A stretch of 64,000 nt of DNA from Candidatus Gastranaerophilales bacterium (GTDB lineage Bacteria > Cyanobacteriota > Vampirovibrionia > Gastranaerophilales > Gastranaerophilaceae). The translations under genes were made by a program, and so were the position numbers. Shown here piece by piece: positions 54,081 to 62,554 of the stretch. The DNA lies in contig JAQUVW010000002.1 in the NCBI GenBank assembly GCA_028693235.1, positions 62,001-126,000 of the forward strand, in the 5' to 3' direction. Below the pieces are notes generated by a model. The model had not been told where the DNA came from and did no database searches. It saw only the letters and a program-made list of their open reading frames with translations. The first letter of the stretch is position 1. Every line of letters begins with the position of its first letter.

Positions 54081-54243
54081 GACTCTATATGAGGATTCTA
54101 TTTTGTTCCTTCAATTTTTATTAAAGGGAGAGTAGTCTCAGATAGTATTGAAGTATACCTGCCTTGTAGCTGGAAACGGATAGACTACGGCACTCACCCA
54201 CCTGCGAGACTCGCAGGCAACAAAATCGACCTTGTATAGAGTT
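54081..54243 (+). ncRNA. ssrS: 6S RNA candidate
   Basis: The closing stem pairs 54082-54093 (ACTCTATATGAGG region) with 54230-54242 (CCTTGTATAGAGT), 13 pairs with two G-U. Inside, GTAGTCT (54132-54138) pairs with AGACTAC (54182-54188), and the 3' side has CTACGGCAC...CACCTGCGAGACTCGCAGG, matching the E. coli 6S layout (GACGACAC...CACCTTGAA...TTCAAGG). An extended -10 (TGT-CATAAT, 54066-54074) predicts a start exactly at 54081, and a T run follows. About 163 nt, normal for 6S. 6S mimics an open promoter and binds RNA polymerase. Confidence 0.72.
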
Positions 54244-54284
54244 TCCTTTTTTTATTTTTCTTTGGTAATATAATATAGTAAATT

Positions 54285-54358
54285 GCCTTGGTAGCTCAAT
54301 TGGATAGAGCGGTTCCGTCCTAAGGAAATTGTTGGAGGTTCGAGTCCTCTCCGGGGCA
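54285..54358 (+). tRNA. tRNA-Arg (anticodon CCT)
   Basis: Acceptor GCCTTGG/CCGGGGC (two G-U), D-arm TAGCTCAATTGGATAGAGC, loop GTCCTAA with anticodon CCT, T-arm GGAGGTTCGAGTCCTC. CCA not encoded. Overlaps the end of the convergent glycosyltransferase gene. Confidence 0.95.
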
Positions 54359-56170
54359 TTTTTCACTTGGTTGTTTTAGATTGCCATAGTAATATCCATC
54401 ATTTTTATTTAAAGATATTTGGCAATTTGTGCCTGTTTCTTTGCATTTTTCATAAAACTTTTTAGCTAAATTTTTATCTTTAAAATAAACTTCTGAATAA
54501 AAGCCTTTGCGAACACGATGCTTTGAAATCCCTTGTAAGTTTTCAAAAGGAACATCTTTTTTATCAATGTTATATGGAGAAACGCTCACAACAGCAAAGG
54601 GCTTTGGCTCCTCAACAATTACATATTTTTGTTTTAAATATGGATTATAAAAATAATATTGTGATTTGTTGTTTTTATTTAAACTAACCTTATTTAGAAA
54701 AAAGGACTTATCCATGTAAACACTTTCATAAACAACTATATCGTAGTGTTTCAGATTGTAGTCATAGAGAGTATCTGTAGCATCAATGTGGTTTTTATAT
54801 GCTTTTGGTGTAACGTCGTGTGAATTATTACAAGCATTTTGAAAGAATTTCTTGGGATTTGTGGCAATTTCTTCTGGCATTAATTTAGCAAAATCTCCAT
54901 GGTAATAAAAATTATTAAAAGATTCTGTAAAATATATTTTTTGAGTTTGAATATTTATATTCAAATCTTCAAACACATTTTTCATAACAATTTCTGTAGA
55001 CTCTTTAGAATTAATAACAATAAAATCAACCATTTCTTTTAGATTTATACCGATTGCTACTATCAACAACAAATAAACGAACTTATTTCGCCATTCATAC
55101 ACACAAAACGCAACAAACAAAGCTAAAAAAGGAACTATTGATATCAAATATCTCATAAAAACCAATTTAGACATACTCATTATCAAGAAAAATCCTACGG
55201 GATAAATTAAAACTATAAGTTTTTCGGTATTTGAATATTTTTTTGAACATGAAAAGGCAACTGCACCCGAAAAAGCCAATAACAATGGTAAAATCCCAAA
55301 ACCAAAAGGTAGATTATGAAATAGATGAAACAACAATGCATTATTGTCATCAGCACCATAATGCCCAGCTACAGCATGATTCATTTCAAAAGAAAAATCA
55401 GATAAAAAATGACACCAATTTATCATCAAAAACGGGTTTGTGATTATAAACGTAAAAATCATATAAATAAAAAATATACTTATTGTTTTTTTGCAACTTA
55501 TTTTATTTGAAATATAAGTCATCACAATACCAACTAACGGTACAAACAGAATGAAAGCTCCATTATACTTGCAAGAAGCTGTTAAGCCGCACAAAGCCCC
55601 TAGTAATGCCACATGTTTATATGAAAGCTCTTTTTTGGGTTCAAGAAATTTTAATGTATAAAAAACGGTTATTATACAAAAAGCACCCATTGGTAAATCC
55701 ACTATCAAATAGTGAGAAAACTTCATCCAGAAAAAAGAAGTCAATATGAAAAAAGCTGCAAGAAAAGCATATTTTTGTTTTTTCATCAATTTTTCAGCAG
55801 TCAAATAAGTATAAACCACGCCTAAAACAGCAAAAATATTATTCAAAAACAATGATAAAAAATTAAAAGGAATAACATGTTTACAAAGTCCAATATAACC
55901 TTTTTCATAACATTGAACAAAGGAGGTAAAATCAGAAATTTGATGAAAAATCTTCAAAAATAAATAAAATACTCCATACAAAAAAGCATTGAGATACGGA
56001 AGCAAAGCAGGTTTTTTATAAAACTCAGGCGAGCCGTTAAATGCGAGAATAGTTAATCCTTTATGCAAAACCCCATCTCTATAATAATGGTCAGCACCAC
56101 CCCATAATCCCAAAATCAATGTAAAAACAATTAAAATTGTTATATTTATTATTTTATTGTTTTTCTGCAT
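54320..56170 (-). CDS. Membrane glycosyltransferase, PMT/ArnT-like (GT39-type)
   Basis: About 616 aa with roughly ten membrane helices. The first loop carries the acidic HYYRDGVLHKGLTILAFNGSPEFYKKPALLPYL region typical of polyprenyl-phosphate-sugar transferases, and a large C-terminal outer domain follows. ATG 56170 is chosen (AAGAAGG about 8 bases upstream), overlapping the preceding paralogue by 17 bases. Its last ~13 codons lie in antisense to tRNA-Arg (ending EDSNLQQFP), which suggests the original end was lost. Confidence 0.82.
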   Translation of the reverse strand: MQKNNKIINITILIVFTLILGLWGGADHYYRDGVLHKGLTILAFNGSPEFYKKPALLPYLNAFLYGVFYLFLKIFHQISDFTSFVQCYEKGYIGLCKHVIPFNFLSLFLNNIFAVLGVVYTYLTAEKLMKKQKYAFLAAFFILTSFFWMKFSHYLIVDLPMGAFCIITVFYTLKFLEPKKELSYKHVALLGALCGLTASCKYNGAFILFVPLVGIVMTYISNKISCKKTISIFFIYMIFTFIITNPFLMINWCHFLSDFSFEMNHAVAGHYGADDNNALLFHLFHNLPFGFGILPLLLAFSGAVAFSCSKKYSNTEKLIVLIYPVGFFLIMSMSKLVFMRYLISIVPFLALFVAFCVYEWRNKFVYLLLIVAIGINLKEMVDFIVINSKESTEIVMKNVFEDLNINIQTQKIYFTESFNNFYYHGDFAKLMPEEIATNPKKFFQNACNNSHDVTPKAYKNHIDATDTLYDYNLKHYDIVVYESVYMDKSFFLNKVSLNKNNKSQYYFYNPYLKQKYVIVEEPKPFAVVSVSPYNIDKKDVPFENLQGISKHRVRKGFYSEVYFKDKNLAKKFYEKCKETGTNCQISLNKNDGYYYGNLKQPSEKCPGEDSNLQQFP

Positions 56171-57989
56171 TGATAAACCTTCTTCCTTGCAGATTTTGAT
56201 AATAAAATCCATCGTTCATGTCATCTGAATATATACATTTAAGTTTATATTTATTGCATTTTTTATAAAACTTATGAGCTAATTTTTTATCTTTAAAATA
56301 TAGCTCGACATAAAAACCTTTTGATATTCTATATCTTAAAGTATTTGAAAGTTCATCGAAAGGCACCTCTTCTTTATTATATTTAAAAGGAGTAACAGCA
56401 ACAATAGAATATTTTTTTTGGCTTGGTGCTATTCTTTTAGAAACTTTTTGATATGGAGAATAAAAAGGAATATATTTAGTCAAATAAATAAATCTGTCAT
56501 AAATTCTCGCATCTAAAATTACGATATCAAAAGCATCAAATAAAATTAATTCTTTTTTATTATTTTTTTTAGCAATTGGTACCACTTTTTTTGAATCATT
56601 ACATGCAGAGTATAAATATTTTTTTGTATCATTTTTTATCGGCAATGGCATTTGATGCAAAAAATCTTCTTCATAAAAATAATTACTAAATAATTCTGTA
56701 AAATATATTTTTTTATTATCAGGATAAACATTTAGCTCTTTTAGAATTTCTTTGGAAGAAAAAATCGTATCCGGTTTCATAAAAATATTAATAAAATGAA
56801 TTGCACGACTTAAATTAATAAGAAACAAACCGAAAAAAACAACAATAAACATTGTTTTGACAGCTTTGGCACATTTAGTATTTTGTTGATTTAGCAATCT
56901 GAATAATTCAAAGGCAAAAAACGCAACGCCTATTGCCAAAAAAGGAGCCATTGGAACCATGTATCTGACAAAAATCAATTTTGAACAGCCCATCAAAAGG
57001 AAAAAAGTAATGGGGAAAATTAAAAAAGCAATTTTGATTTTTTTAGATAAAAAACTTGTTTTTGCGAGCAAAAAGAGTCCTGATATCCCAATAACGGTAG
57101 GCAAAATACCAAATCCATTTGGAAGATTCCTAAACAAATTAAAGATTAATACATTTTTATCATCTTCTCCAAAATGCCCTCCCGAAGCGTGCAAAAACTC
57201 ATATAAAAAATCCGAAATAAAATGTTTAAAATCTATAATAATAAACGGATTTATTAAAATAAAAATAATCAAAGCAAAAAATATAAGATAAAAATTTTGC
57301 TTAAATAATCGGCCCCAATTTTTATCATTAATATTTTGAAAAATACAAACACAAACAGGAGCAAGAAGGATAATACCTCCATTATATTTGCAAGCAGCAG
57401 TCAACGCAGTTAAAGAAGATAAAATTAAAATATTTTTTAAGTTTAGAGATAATTTGTACACCAAGATTTTTATCGAATAAAAAACAGTCACAATACACAT
57501 CGACGCAAGCGGAATATCGACGGTCAAATGATGCGAATATTCCATCCAAAAAAAGGACGTCATCAAGAAAAAAGCAGCCAAAAGAGCGTATTTTTCTTTT
57601 TTCATTAACAAAACAGATGTTAAATAGGTATAAACCACACCAATTGCTGCAAAAATTGCATTTATTATTAATGATGGCAAATTAAAATTAATCAAAAATC
57701 CATGTATATTTATAAACCCTTTTTGAAAATCCAGAACATACTCATGAAAATTTGAAATAATATGAAAACCATGCAAAATAACATATAAAAATCCATATAC
57801 AATTGAATTCAAGTATGGAATTAATGACGGTTTTTTGAAAAACTCAGGATTGCCATCAAAAGCCAATATCGTCAGTGCTTTGTGCACAACAAAATCTCTA
57901 AAATAATATTCTGTGCCGCCAACTAAAGACAATATCAATGTTAAACAAATCAAAATTATTAAATGCGTTTTTATTGTTTTATTTATCAT
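56154..57989 (-). CDS. Membrane glycosyltransferase paralogue (GT39-type)
   Basis: 611 aa, clearly a tandem copy of the downstream gene: the first loop reads EYYFRDFVVHKALTILAFDG and ends near NDGFYYQNLQ. It has its own natural C-terminus INAEKQ, showing what the neighbour's end probably looked like. Multi-pass; transfers a sugar from a polyprenyl-phosphate donor to a glycan, lipid or protein outside the cytoplasm. Three bases separate it from the preceding gene. Confidence 0.85.
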   Translation of the reverse strand: MINKTIKTHLIILICLTLILSLVGGTEYYFRDFVVHKALTILAFDGNPEFFKKPSLIPYLNSIVYGFLYVILHGFHIISNFHEYVLDFQKGFINIHGFLINFNLPSLIINAIFAAIGVVYTYLTSVLLMKKEKYALLAAFFLMTSFFWMEYSHHLTVDIPLASMCIVTVFYSIKILVYKLSLNLKNILILSSLTALTAACKYNGGIILLAPVCVCIFQNINDKNWGRLFKQNFYLIFFALIIFILINPFIIIDFKHFISDFLYEFLHASGGHFGEDDKNVLIFNLFRNLPNGFGILPTVIGISGLFLLAKTSFLSKKIKIAFLIFPITFFLLMGCSKLIFVRYMVPMAPFLAIGVAFFAFELFRLLNQQNTKCAKAVKTMFIVVFFGLFLINLSRAIHFINIFMKPDTIFSSKEILKELNVYPDNKKIYFTELFSNYFYEEDFLHQMPLPIKNDTKKYLYSACNDSKKVVPIAKKNNKKELILFDAFDIVILDARIYDRFIYLTKYIPFYSPYQKVSKRIAPSQKKYSIVAVTPFKYNKEEVPFDELSNTLRYRISKGFYVELYFKDKKLAHKFYKKCNKYKLKCIYSDDMNDGFYYQNLQGRRFINAEKQ

Positions 57990-57992
57990 TTA

Positions 57993-59351
57993 TTATTTTT
58001 TCTTTCTTATAAATATTCCGTTAAAAAAGGAAACAGGTGAATAATCTTTTGACAATTCTAACATGTCTTTTTGTGTAATATATTTATCAGAAATTATTTG
58101 CGGTTTTTTGTGATTGATTAATTCCAAAACATTATATGAATAATTATATTTTGTTTTATATGTATCTAAAACGCCTCTCTTCCGCAAGCTAAACCAAAAA
58201 TAATCCAAATCATTTCTGTATAAATTAAATTGGATATCTCCATCATATACAAAATCTTTAGAAGAGGTATTTTTTATAACATAATCAATTAATACATTTT
58301 GAGATTGGTTCGTCCCTTTAAAGTCCATATTTACATAATTAAAAATTGAAAAACCAAAACAAAATAATATTATAAAATATGTAAGTTTTTTATTTTTAAC
58401 AAAAAGATTACTCAAAACATTACCGGCAAGAATAGCTCCGAACAAAATGAACGGCATGAAATATTGCTTATTGGGTGCGGTAATAAAAAAGATTAACAAA
58501 AAAGAAATTATCGTCAATAAAGCAATTTCCCTCTGTTTTTCTGTAGATACCTTAGCCAATCCAACTAAAGTTAATGGTAAAAACACAGGAGCTGTCATAA
58601 TCAAATATTTAATATTTTTTATACAAGAAAATCCATCTAAAAAATTTCGATTTATAAACCAATTAAAAATCCAATATTTTTGAAAAGACACTCCGGAGAA
58701 AATAAAAGACATAAAAATGGCTATAACAGATAAAAAAACCAATTCATAACAAATAAAATCTTTTATTTTGAGCTCTTTTTTTAATACACAATATAACATA
58801 AAAACAGAAACGATAATTGCTATAAAACAAGCTTTTTGAAGAACAATACAGGCTAAAGCCATAAATAACGCACTTAAATAAAAAGTCCATTTGTTTTTTT
58901 GGGAATATAAAAGAGCAAGTGAGACCATTGTTAAAAATATTTGCAAGTTATCAGGTCGGATTTCAATTGCTTTATTAACAAAAATTGGTGCGGACATAAT
59001 TAAAAATACAGAAAAAATCGCTGCTTTTTTAGAAAAAACCTCTTTTGCAACACAAAAAGAAGCAAAAAGAGTCCCTAGATAAAGAGAAAACATATATATC
59101 CTTGTGGCAGTTATTGTTCTTATTGTTTCTCCAAAATAACTAATAAAAGGAATTACAGTGTAATGAAAAAAAGGATGTTTTTGTTGAAAAAAATCTATAT
59201 AAATCCTTTGACCTTGCAATAACTTCCACGCAGTGTGTATTGCTTCAAGCTCATCGTGATCATAATATCTGAAAAAACATAAATTTACAGTTGCTAAAAA
59301 CAGCAACCCTATACCCCAAAAAATTATATAATTTTCTTTGTTTTTTTCCAT
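57993..59351 (-). CDS. Membrane glycosyltransferase (ArnT/GT83-like)
   Basis: 452 aa, about ten helices. The catalytic loop YYDHDELEAIHTAWKLLQGQ carries the D-E pair expected of this fold, followed by IDFFQQKHPFFHYTVIPF. AAGGA precedes the ATG. First gene of a three-gene glycosyltransferase operon; shorter outer domain than its neighbours. Acceptor unknown. Confidence 0.85.
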   Translation of the reverse strand: MEKNKENYIIFWGIGLLFLATVNLCFFRYYDHDELEAIHTAWKLLQGQRIYIDFFQQKHPFFHYTVIPFISYFGETIRTITATRIYMFSLYLGTLFASFCVAKEVFSKKAAIFSVFLIMSAPIFVNKAIEIRPDNLQIFLTMVSLALLYSQKNKWTFYLSALFMALACIVLQKACFIAIIVSVFMLYCVLKKELKIKDFICYELVFLSVIAIFMSFIFSGVSFQKYWIFNWFINRNFLDGFSCIKNIKYLIMTAPVFLPLTLVGLAKVSTEKQREIALLTIISFLLIFFITAPNKQYFMPFILFGAILAGNVLSNLFVKNKKLTYFIILFCFGFSIFNYVNMDFKGTNQSQNVLIDYVIKNTSSKDFVYDGDIQFNLYRNDLDYFWFSLRKRGVLDTYKTKYNYSYNVLELINHKKPQIISDKYITQKDMLELSKDYSPVSFFNGIFIRKKK

Positions 59352-59449
59352 TTTTCCTTAATAAAATTAAAACACGTAAACCCTATTTTTTCAATTTCTT
59401 TGTATTTTGTTTATATTACTATATACTATTTATAAACGTCTGAGGGTTT

Positions 59450-61231
59450 ATGAAAATATTTTTAAAATTTTTATTTGTTTTTTTTATAATTTGTTGTTCT
59501 TTGTTTTTTTATTTTAATAATTCTGCTACTGTAAAAACAAATCAAAATTTTATCATCTTATCAAACAAATATGCCTCCTTTGCAATAAATAAAAAAAATG
59601 GCAGTATTGCAAAATATCAATTAAAAAATTTTTCATCTGAAAAAATCTTATTAAAATCAGCATTAAATATATATTACCGAGAAAATAATCAATTAAAAAA
59701 AATAAACACTAATAAAGTTCCACTAAAATATAAAATAATCAAATCTGATAAAAATATCATTGATGTTTGTTTTGTTCCTGCAAATAAAAATCTATGCGTT
59801 ATTGATTTTGAAATTCACCTTGTAATGACCTCAAAAACAAAAGGTTTATACTGCTACATTGTAAATAAAAAAACAAACAATCTCTCTATTGAATTGGAAG
59901 AGGAAAAATACTATTTTTCCTTAAAAGAAAAGGACTTCAGTAGCTTTTATTTAGATTCATCAAGAAACGGTCTATTACCTCAACAAAAAGACCTCAAAAA
60001 AAATAAAGAAATTATGGATTGCGTTTACAAGCTTAGCGAGGATAAATATTATACAAAATACTCTTACATAATACCTTCGTACTTGAAAAAGTTTTATTCA
60101 GCTTATGGCAAAAACACGGCACTTTCGCTTATTATTCCGAGTGAAGAATATTTTTCCGGAACTCCGTTAAAACAAGAGTTAACAGTACATCAATCACCAA
60201 ACAACATAAACCTCAACTGGTATCTGTATTCAAGGCATTATGGGACAGAACTTTTCACACCTGAAAAAAATTGGCAAAAAATATACGGTCCGATTTTAAT
60301 TTATCCATCTGCCACTCATAACGGATTTTTTAATCTCAAACAAGTCGAAAAACAATCAGAAATAGAGAAGAAATTGTGGCCTTATCAATGGCTTACAAAC
60401 CCATTATTTATGGCAAAAGAAAGATTTAGTTTTTCTGGTTACTTAAAAGATACACACAACAAGCCGATTGCTGACGCTTTTGTTGTTTTATCAGTTGGAG
60501 AGGAAAACTGGCGATTTCAAAAAAAAGACTATGTTTATTTTTCAAAAACAAATTCTAATGGTTATTTTGAAATAAAAAATATAAGACCAAAAACCTACAC
60601 TATTTTTGGCATAAAAAACGGCATTGTTGACGAGTTAAAAATAACAAACAAAAAAATAGATAAAAATACTAAAAACAACCTTATTATTTGGAACAATACC
60701 TGTTTAAAAAACAAATTTTTCCAAATCGGAATACCAAACCGCTCCGCAAAAGAGTTTTTAGGTGGCAATTTCCATAATAAATGGGGAAGTTTTAAACAAT
60801 ATAAAACAAAATTCCCCAAAGGAATGGACTATTTTGAGGGAAAAAGTGATTATTCAAAAGATATATTTTATTTTTCACCCGCTGTTTTGAACCCAAAGGA
60901 CACATCTTCCGATTTACGTATCCATTTTAGCTTAAAAAAGCAACCAACAGAAGATTTAACTCTTATTGTTGCCATTGCAAGTTCTGTCAAAACAACTTTA
61001 AACATAAAAATCAACAATAAAATGGTAAAAGACAATCTTTCTTTGGGCTTTCCGGAGATTGACTCTGCCTCTTATCGAGCCGCAACAGAAGGTATTTACC
61101 GAATAATAAAAATAAAAATTAATAAAAAAGACTTTAATGAAGGTCAAAATATAATCACTTTACACCCCATCAAAACAATGGAGACAGAAGCCTCTGGATT
61201 GATGTATGATACAATTATTCTCGGATATTAA
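59450..61231 (+). CDS. Rhamnogalacturonan lyase-like protein (polysaccharide lyase family 4)
   Basis: 593 aa with a hydrophobic N-terminal anchor (residues 3-23). The middle has the FnIII-like insert FSFSGYLKDTHNKPIADAFVVLS and YVYFSKTNSNGYFEIKNIRPKTYTIFG, then the third domain FFQIGIPNRSAKEFLGGNF...KW, ending with a jelly-roll carbohydrate-binding part (LRIHFSL...GLMYDTIILGY). This three-domain order is that of PL4 rhamnogalacturonan endolyases, which cleave pectin backbones. Signal-anchor rather than free secretion. Catalytic residues not verified. Confidence 0.75.
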   Translation: MKIFLKFLFVFFIICCSLFFYFNNSATVKTNQNFIILSNKYASFAINKKNGSIAKYQLKNFSSEKILLKSALNIYYRENNQLKKINTNKVPLKYKIIKSDKNIIDVCFVPANKNLCVIDFEIHLVMTSKTKGLYCYIVNKKTNNLSIELEEEKYYFSLKEKDFSSFYLDSSRNGLLPQQKDLKKNKEIMDCVYKLSEDKYYTKYSYIIPSYLKKFYSAYGKNTALSLIIPSEEYFSGTPLKQELTVHQSPNNINLNWYLYSRHYGTELFTPEKNWQKIYGPILIYPSATHNGFFNLKQVEKQSEIEKKLWPYQWLTNPLFMAKERFSFSGYLKDTHNKPIADAFVVLSVGEENWRFQKKDYVYFSKTNSNGYFEIKNIRPKTYTIFGIKNGIVDELKITNKKIDKNTKNNLIIWNNTCLKNKFFQIGIPNRSAKEFLGGNFHNKWGSFKQYKTKFPKGMDYFEGKSDYSKDIFYFSPAVLNPKDTSSDLRIHFSLKKQPTEDLTLIVAIASSVKTTLNIKINNKMVKDNLSLGFPEIDSASYRAATEGIYRIIKIKINKKDFNEGQNIITLHPIKTMETEASGLMYDTIILGY

Positions 61232-61243
61232 AGGACAAACTCT

Positions 61244-61978
61244 GTGACAATCGATTTTTCAATAATTATTCCCGTTTTTAACGAGGAAAATAACATCATA
61301 AAACTACACTCTAAAATTAAAAAAAATATTGAAAAAATCACATCAAATTATGAAATTATATACATAAACGACGCTTCAACCGATTCCTCTTTAGAAAAAT
61401 TACAATATTTATTTCTCCATGACCCAAATTTAAAAATTATAAATTTTACCAAAAATTTTGGTCAAACTTCTGCCCTCAAGGCAGGCTTCGATTACGCTAA
61501 AGGCAAATTTATTTTTACTCTTGACGCTGACCTTCAAAATGACCCCGAGGATTTTATCCGATTGTTAAACAAATATAATGAAGGTTATGACTTAGTCTGC
61601 GGATGGCGAAAAAACAGGCATGATGATTCCCTACGCAAAAAAGTTTCTCTTTGTGCCAATTTTTTAATAAGGAAATTGTTCGCTTTAAAAATTCACGACC
61701 TTGGTTGCACTTTAAGAATATATAACGCTCAATGTGCAAAATCTTTATATTTAAAAAACGATTTTCACAGGTTTATTCCTGTTTTAGCAAAAATAAACAA
61801 AGCAAAAATTACAGAAATTGAAGTTTCCCACCACAAACGCTATACAGGATATAGCAAATACGGACTAAACAGAACATTTAAAGTTTTGAGAGATATTTTT
61901 ATAATTTATAAAGAGTTGTTATTTTTTAACACAAAACAACCTAAAATATATGAAATCTCAGAGATAATCGAAAAATAA
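61244..61978 (+). CDS. Polyprenyl-phosphate sugar synthase, DPM1/GtrB-like (GT2)
   Basis: GTG start at 61244 with AAGGA about 8 bases upstream. GT2 features: SIIIPVFNEENNI, YINDASTDSS, FTKNFGQTSALKAGFDYAKG, the metal site FTLDADLQNDP and the acceptor region TGYSKYGLNRTFKVL. 244 aa with no C-terminal membrane helices, so soluble DPM1-like. It would make the polyprenyl-P-sugar donor used by the neighbouring membrane transferases. Its stop is directly adjacent to the convergent rqcP. Confidence 0.9.
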   Translation: MTIDFSIIIPVFNEENNIIKLHSKIKKNIEKITSNYEIIYINDASTDSSLEKLQYLFLHDPNLKIINFTKNFGQTSALKAGFDYAKGKFIFTLDADLQNDPEDFIRLLNKYNEGYDLVCGWRKNRHDDSLRKKVSLCANFLIRKLFALKIHDLGCTLRIYNAQCAKSLYLKNDFHRFIPVLAKINKAKITEIEVSHHKRYTGYSKYGLNRTFKVLRDIFIIYKELLFFNTKQPKIYEISEIIEK

Positions 61979-62227
61979 TTATTCACAAATTTCTTGGTAT
62001 AAAGATGATGATTCTTGAATTGACACATTGCCTATAGGTATTTTAACTACCTTAACCAATATATTTTTATTTGCTTGAACAATTTTTATAACATCACCCT
62101 CTTTTAGTTGTTTTGAGGGCTTTGCGACATTATCATTGACATATATTCGCCCTTGGTCAGATACATCGTTAGCAACCGTTCTTCGTTTTATAAGTCTTGA
62201 TACTTTTAAATATTTATCTAATCTCAT
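61979..62227 (-). CDS. rqcP: S4-domain RNA-binding protein RqcP
   Basis: 82 aa starting at ATG 62227 (MRLDKYLKVSRLIKRRTVAND), which closely matches RqcP/YabO; GDVIKIVQANKNILVKVV follows. The start overlaps the previous stop (TAATG). RqcP helps C-terminal tailing of nascent chains on stalled 60S-like 50S subunits in ribosome quality control. Confidence 0.9.
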   Translation of the reverse strand: MRLDKYLKVSRLIKRRTVANDVSDQGRIYVNDNVAKPSKQLKEGDVIKIVQANKNILVKVVKIPIGNVSIQESSSLYQEICE

Positions 62228-62553
62228 TATTTTTTCCAATTTTTATAATCAAATCTAATATCTTCAACTTTTAAATCCAGTTCTTCTGCCTTTTGAGAAA
62301 TAATTTCCATCAAATTTTTTTTTGATAAAAAAAGTTCATTTGCAATAAAAGAATTAGCACATAAAACTGTCAAAACATTTTTATCGTTTAATTCAATAGG
62401 TCTTGAAAGTTTAGAAATCTTTTCACCGACCAAATCTGCCCAAGAATTAAAAAAAATATCCTTATTGGTTTCCTTTGGTGCATTATAGCTAATGCCTAGG
62501 GCTCCAATAATATCTTTTATCGATTCAAAATCACTATATAAGATTTTTTTCAT
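62227..62553 (-). CDS. DUF721 / DciA-like protein
   Basis: 108 aa with the DUF721 layout: helical start, SWADLVGEKISKLSRPIEL, NVLTVLCANSFIANELFL and a C-terminal strand VEDIRFDY. DciA-type proteins act as ancestral helicase loaders for DnaB. It starts one base after mnmE ends. Confidence 0.8.
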   Translation of the reverse strand: MKKILYSDFESIKDIIGALGISYNAPKETNKDIFFNSWADLVGEKISKLSRPIELNDKNVLTVLCANSFIANELFLSKKNLMEIISQKAEELDLKVEDIRFDYKNWKK

Positions 62554-62554
62554 T

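Noticed and set aside
54121-54366. Minus-strand ORF of 81 codons
   Set aside because: It is the antisense of tRNA-Arg and the 6S RNA candidate.
54285-62227. Prophage or integrative element
   Set aside because: No integrase, transposase, phage structural genes or repeated attachment site could be seen, only the tRNA overlap.
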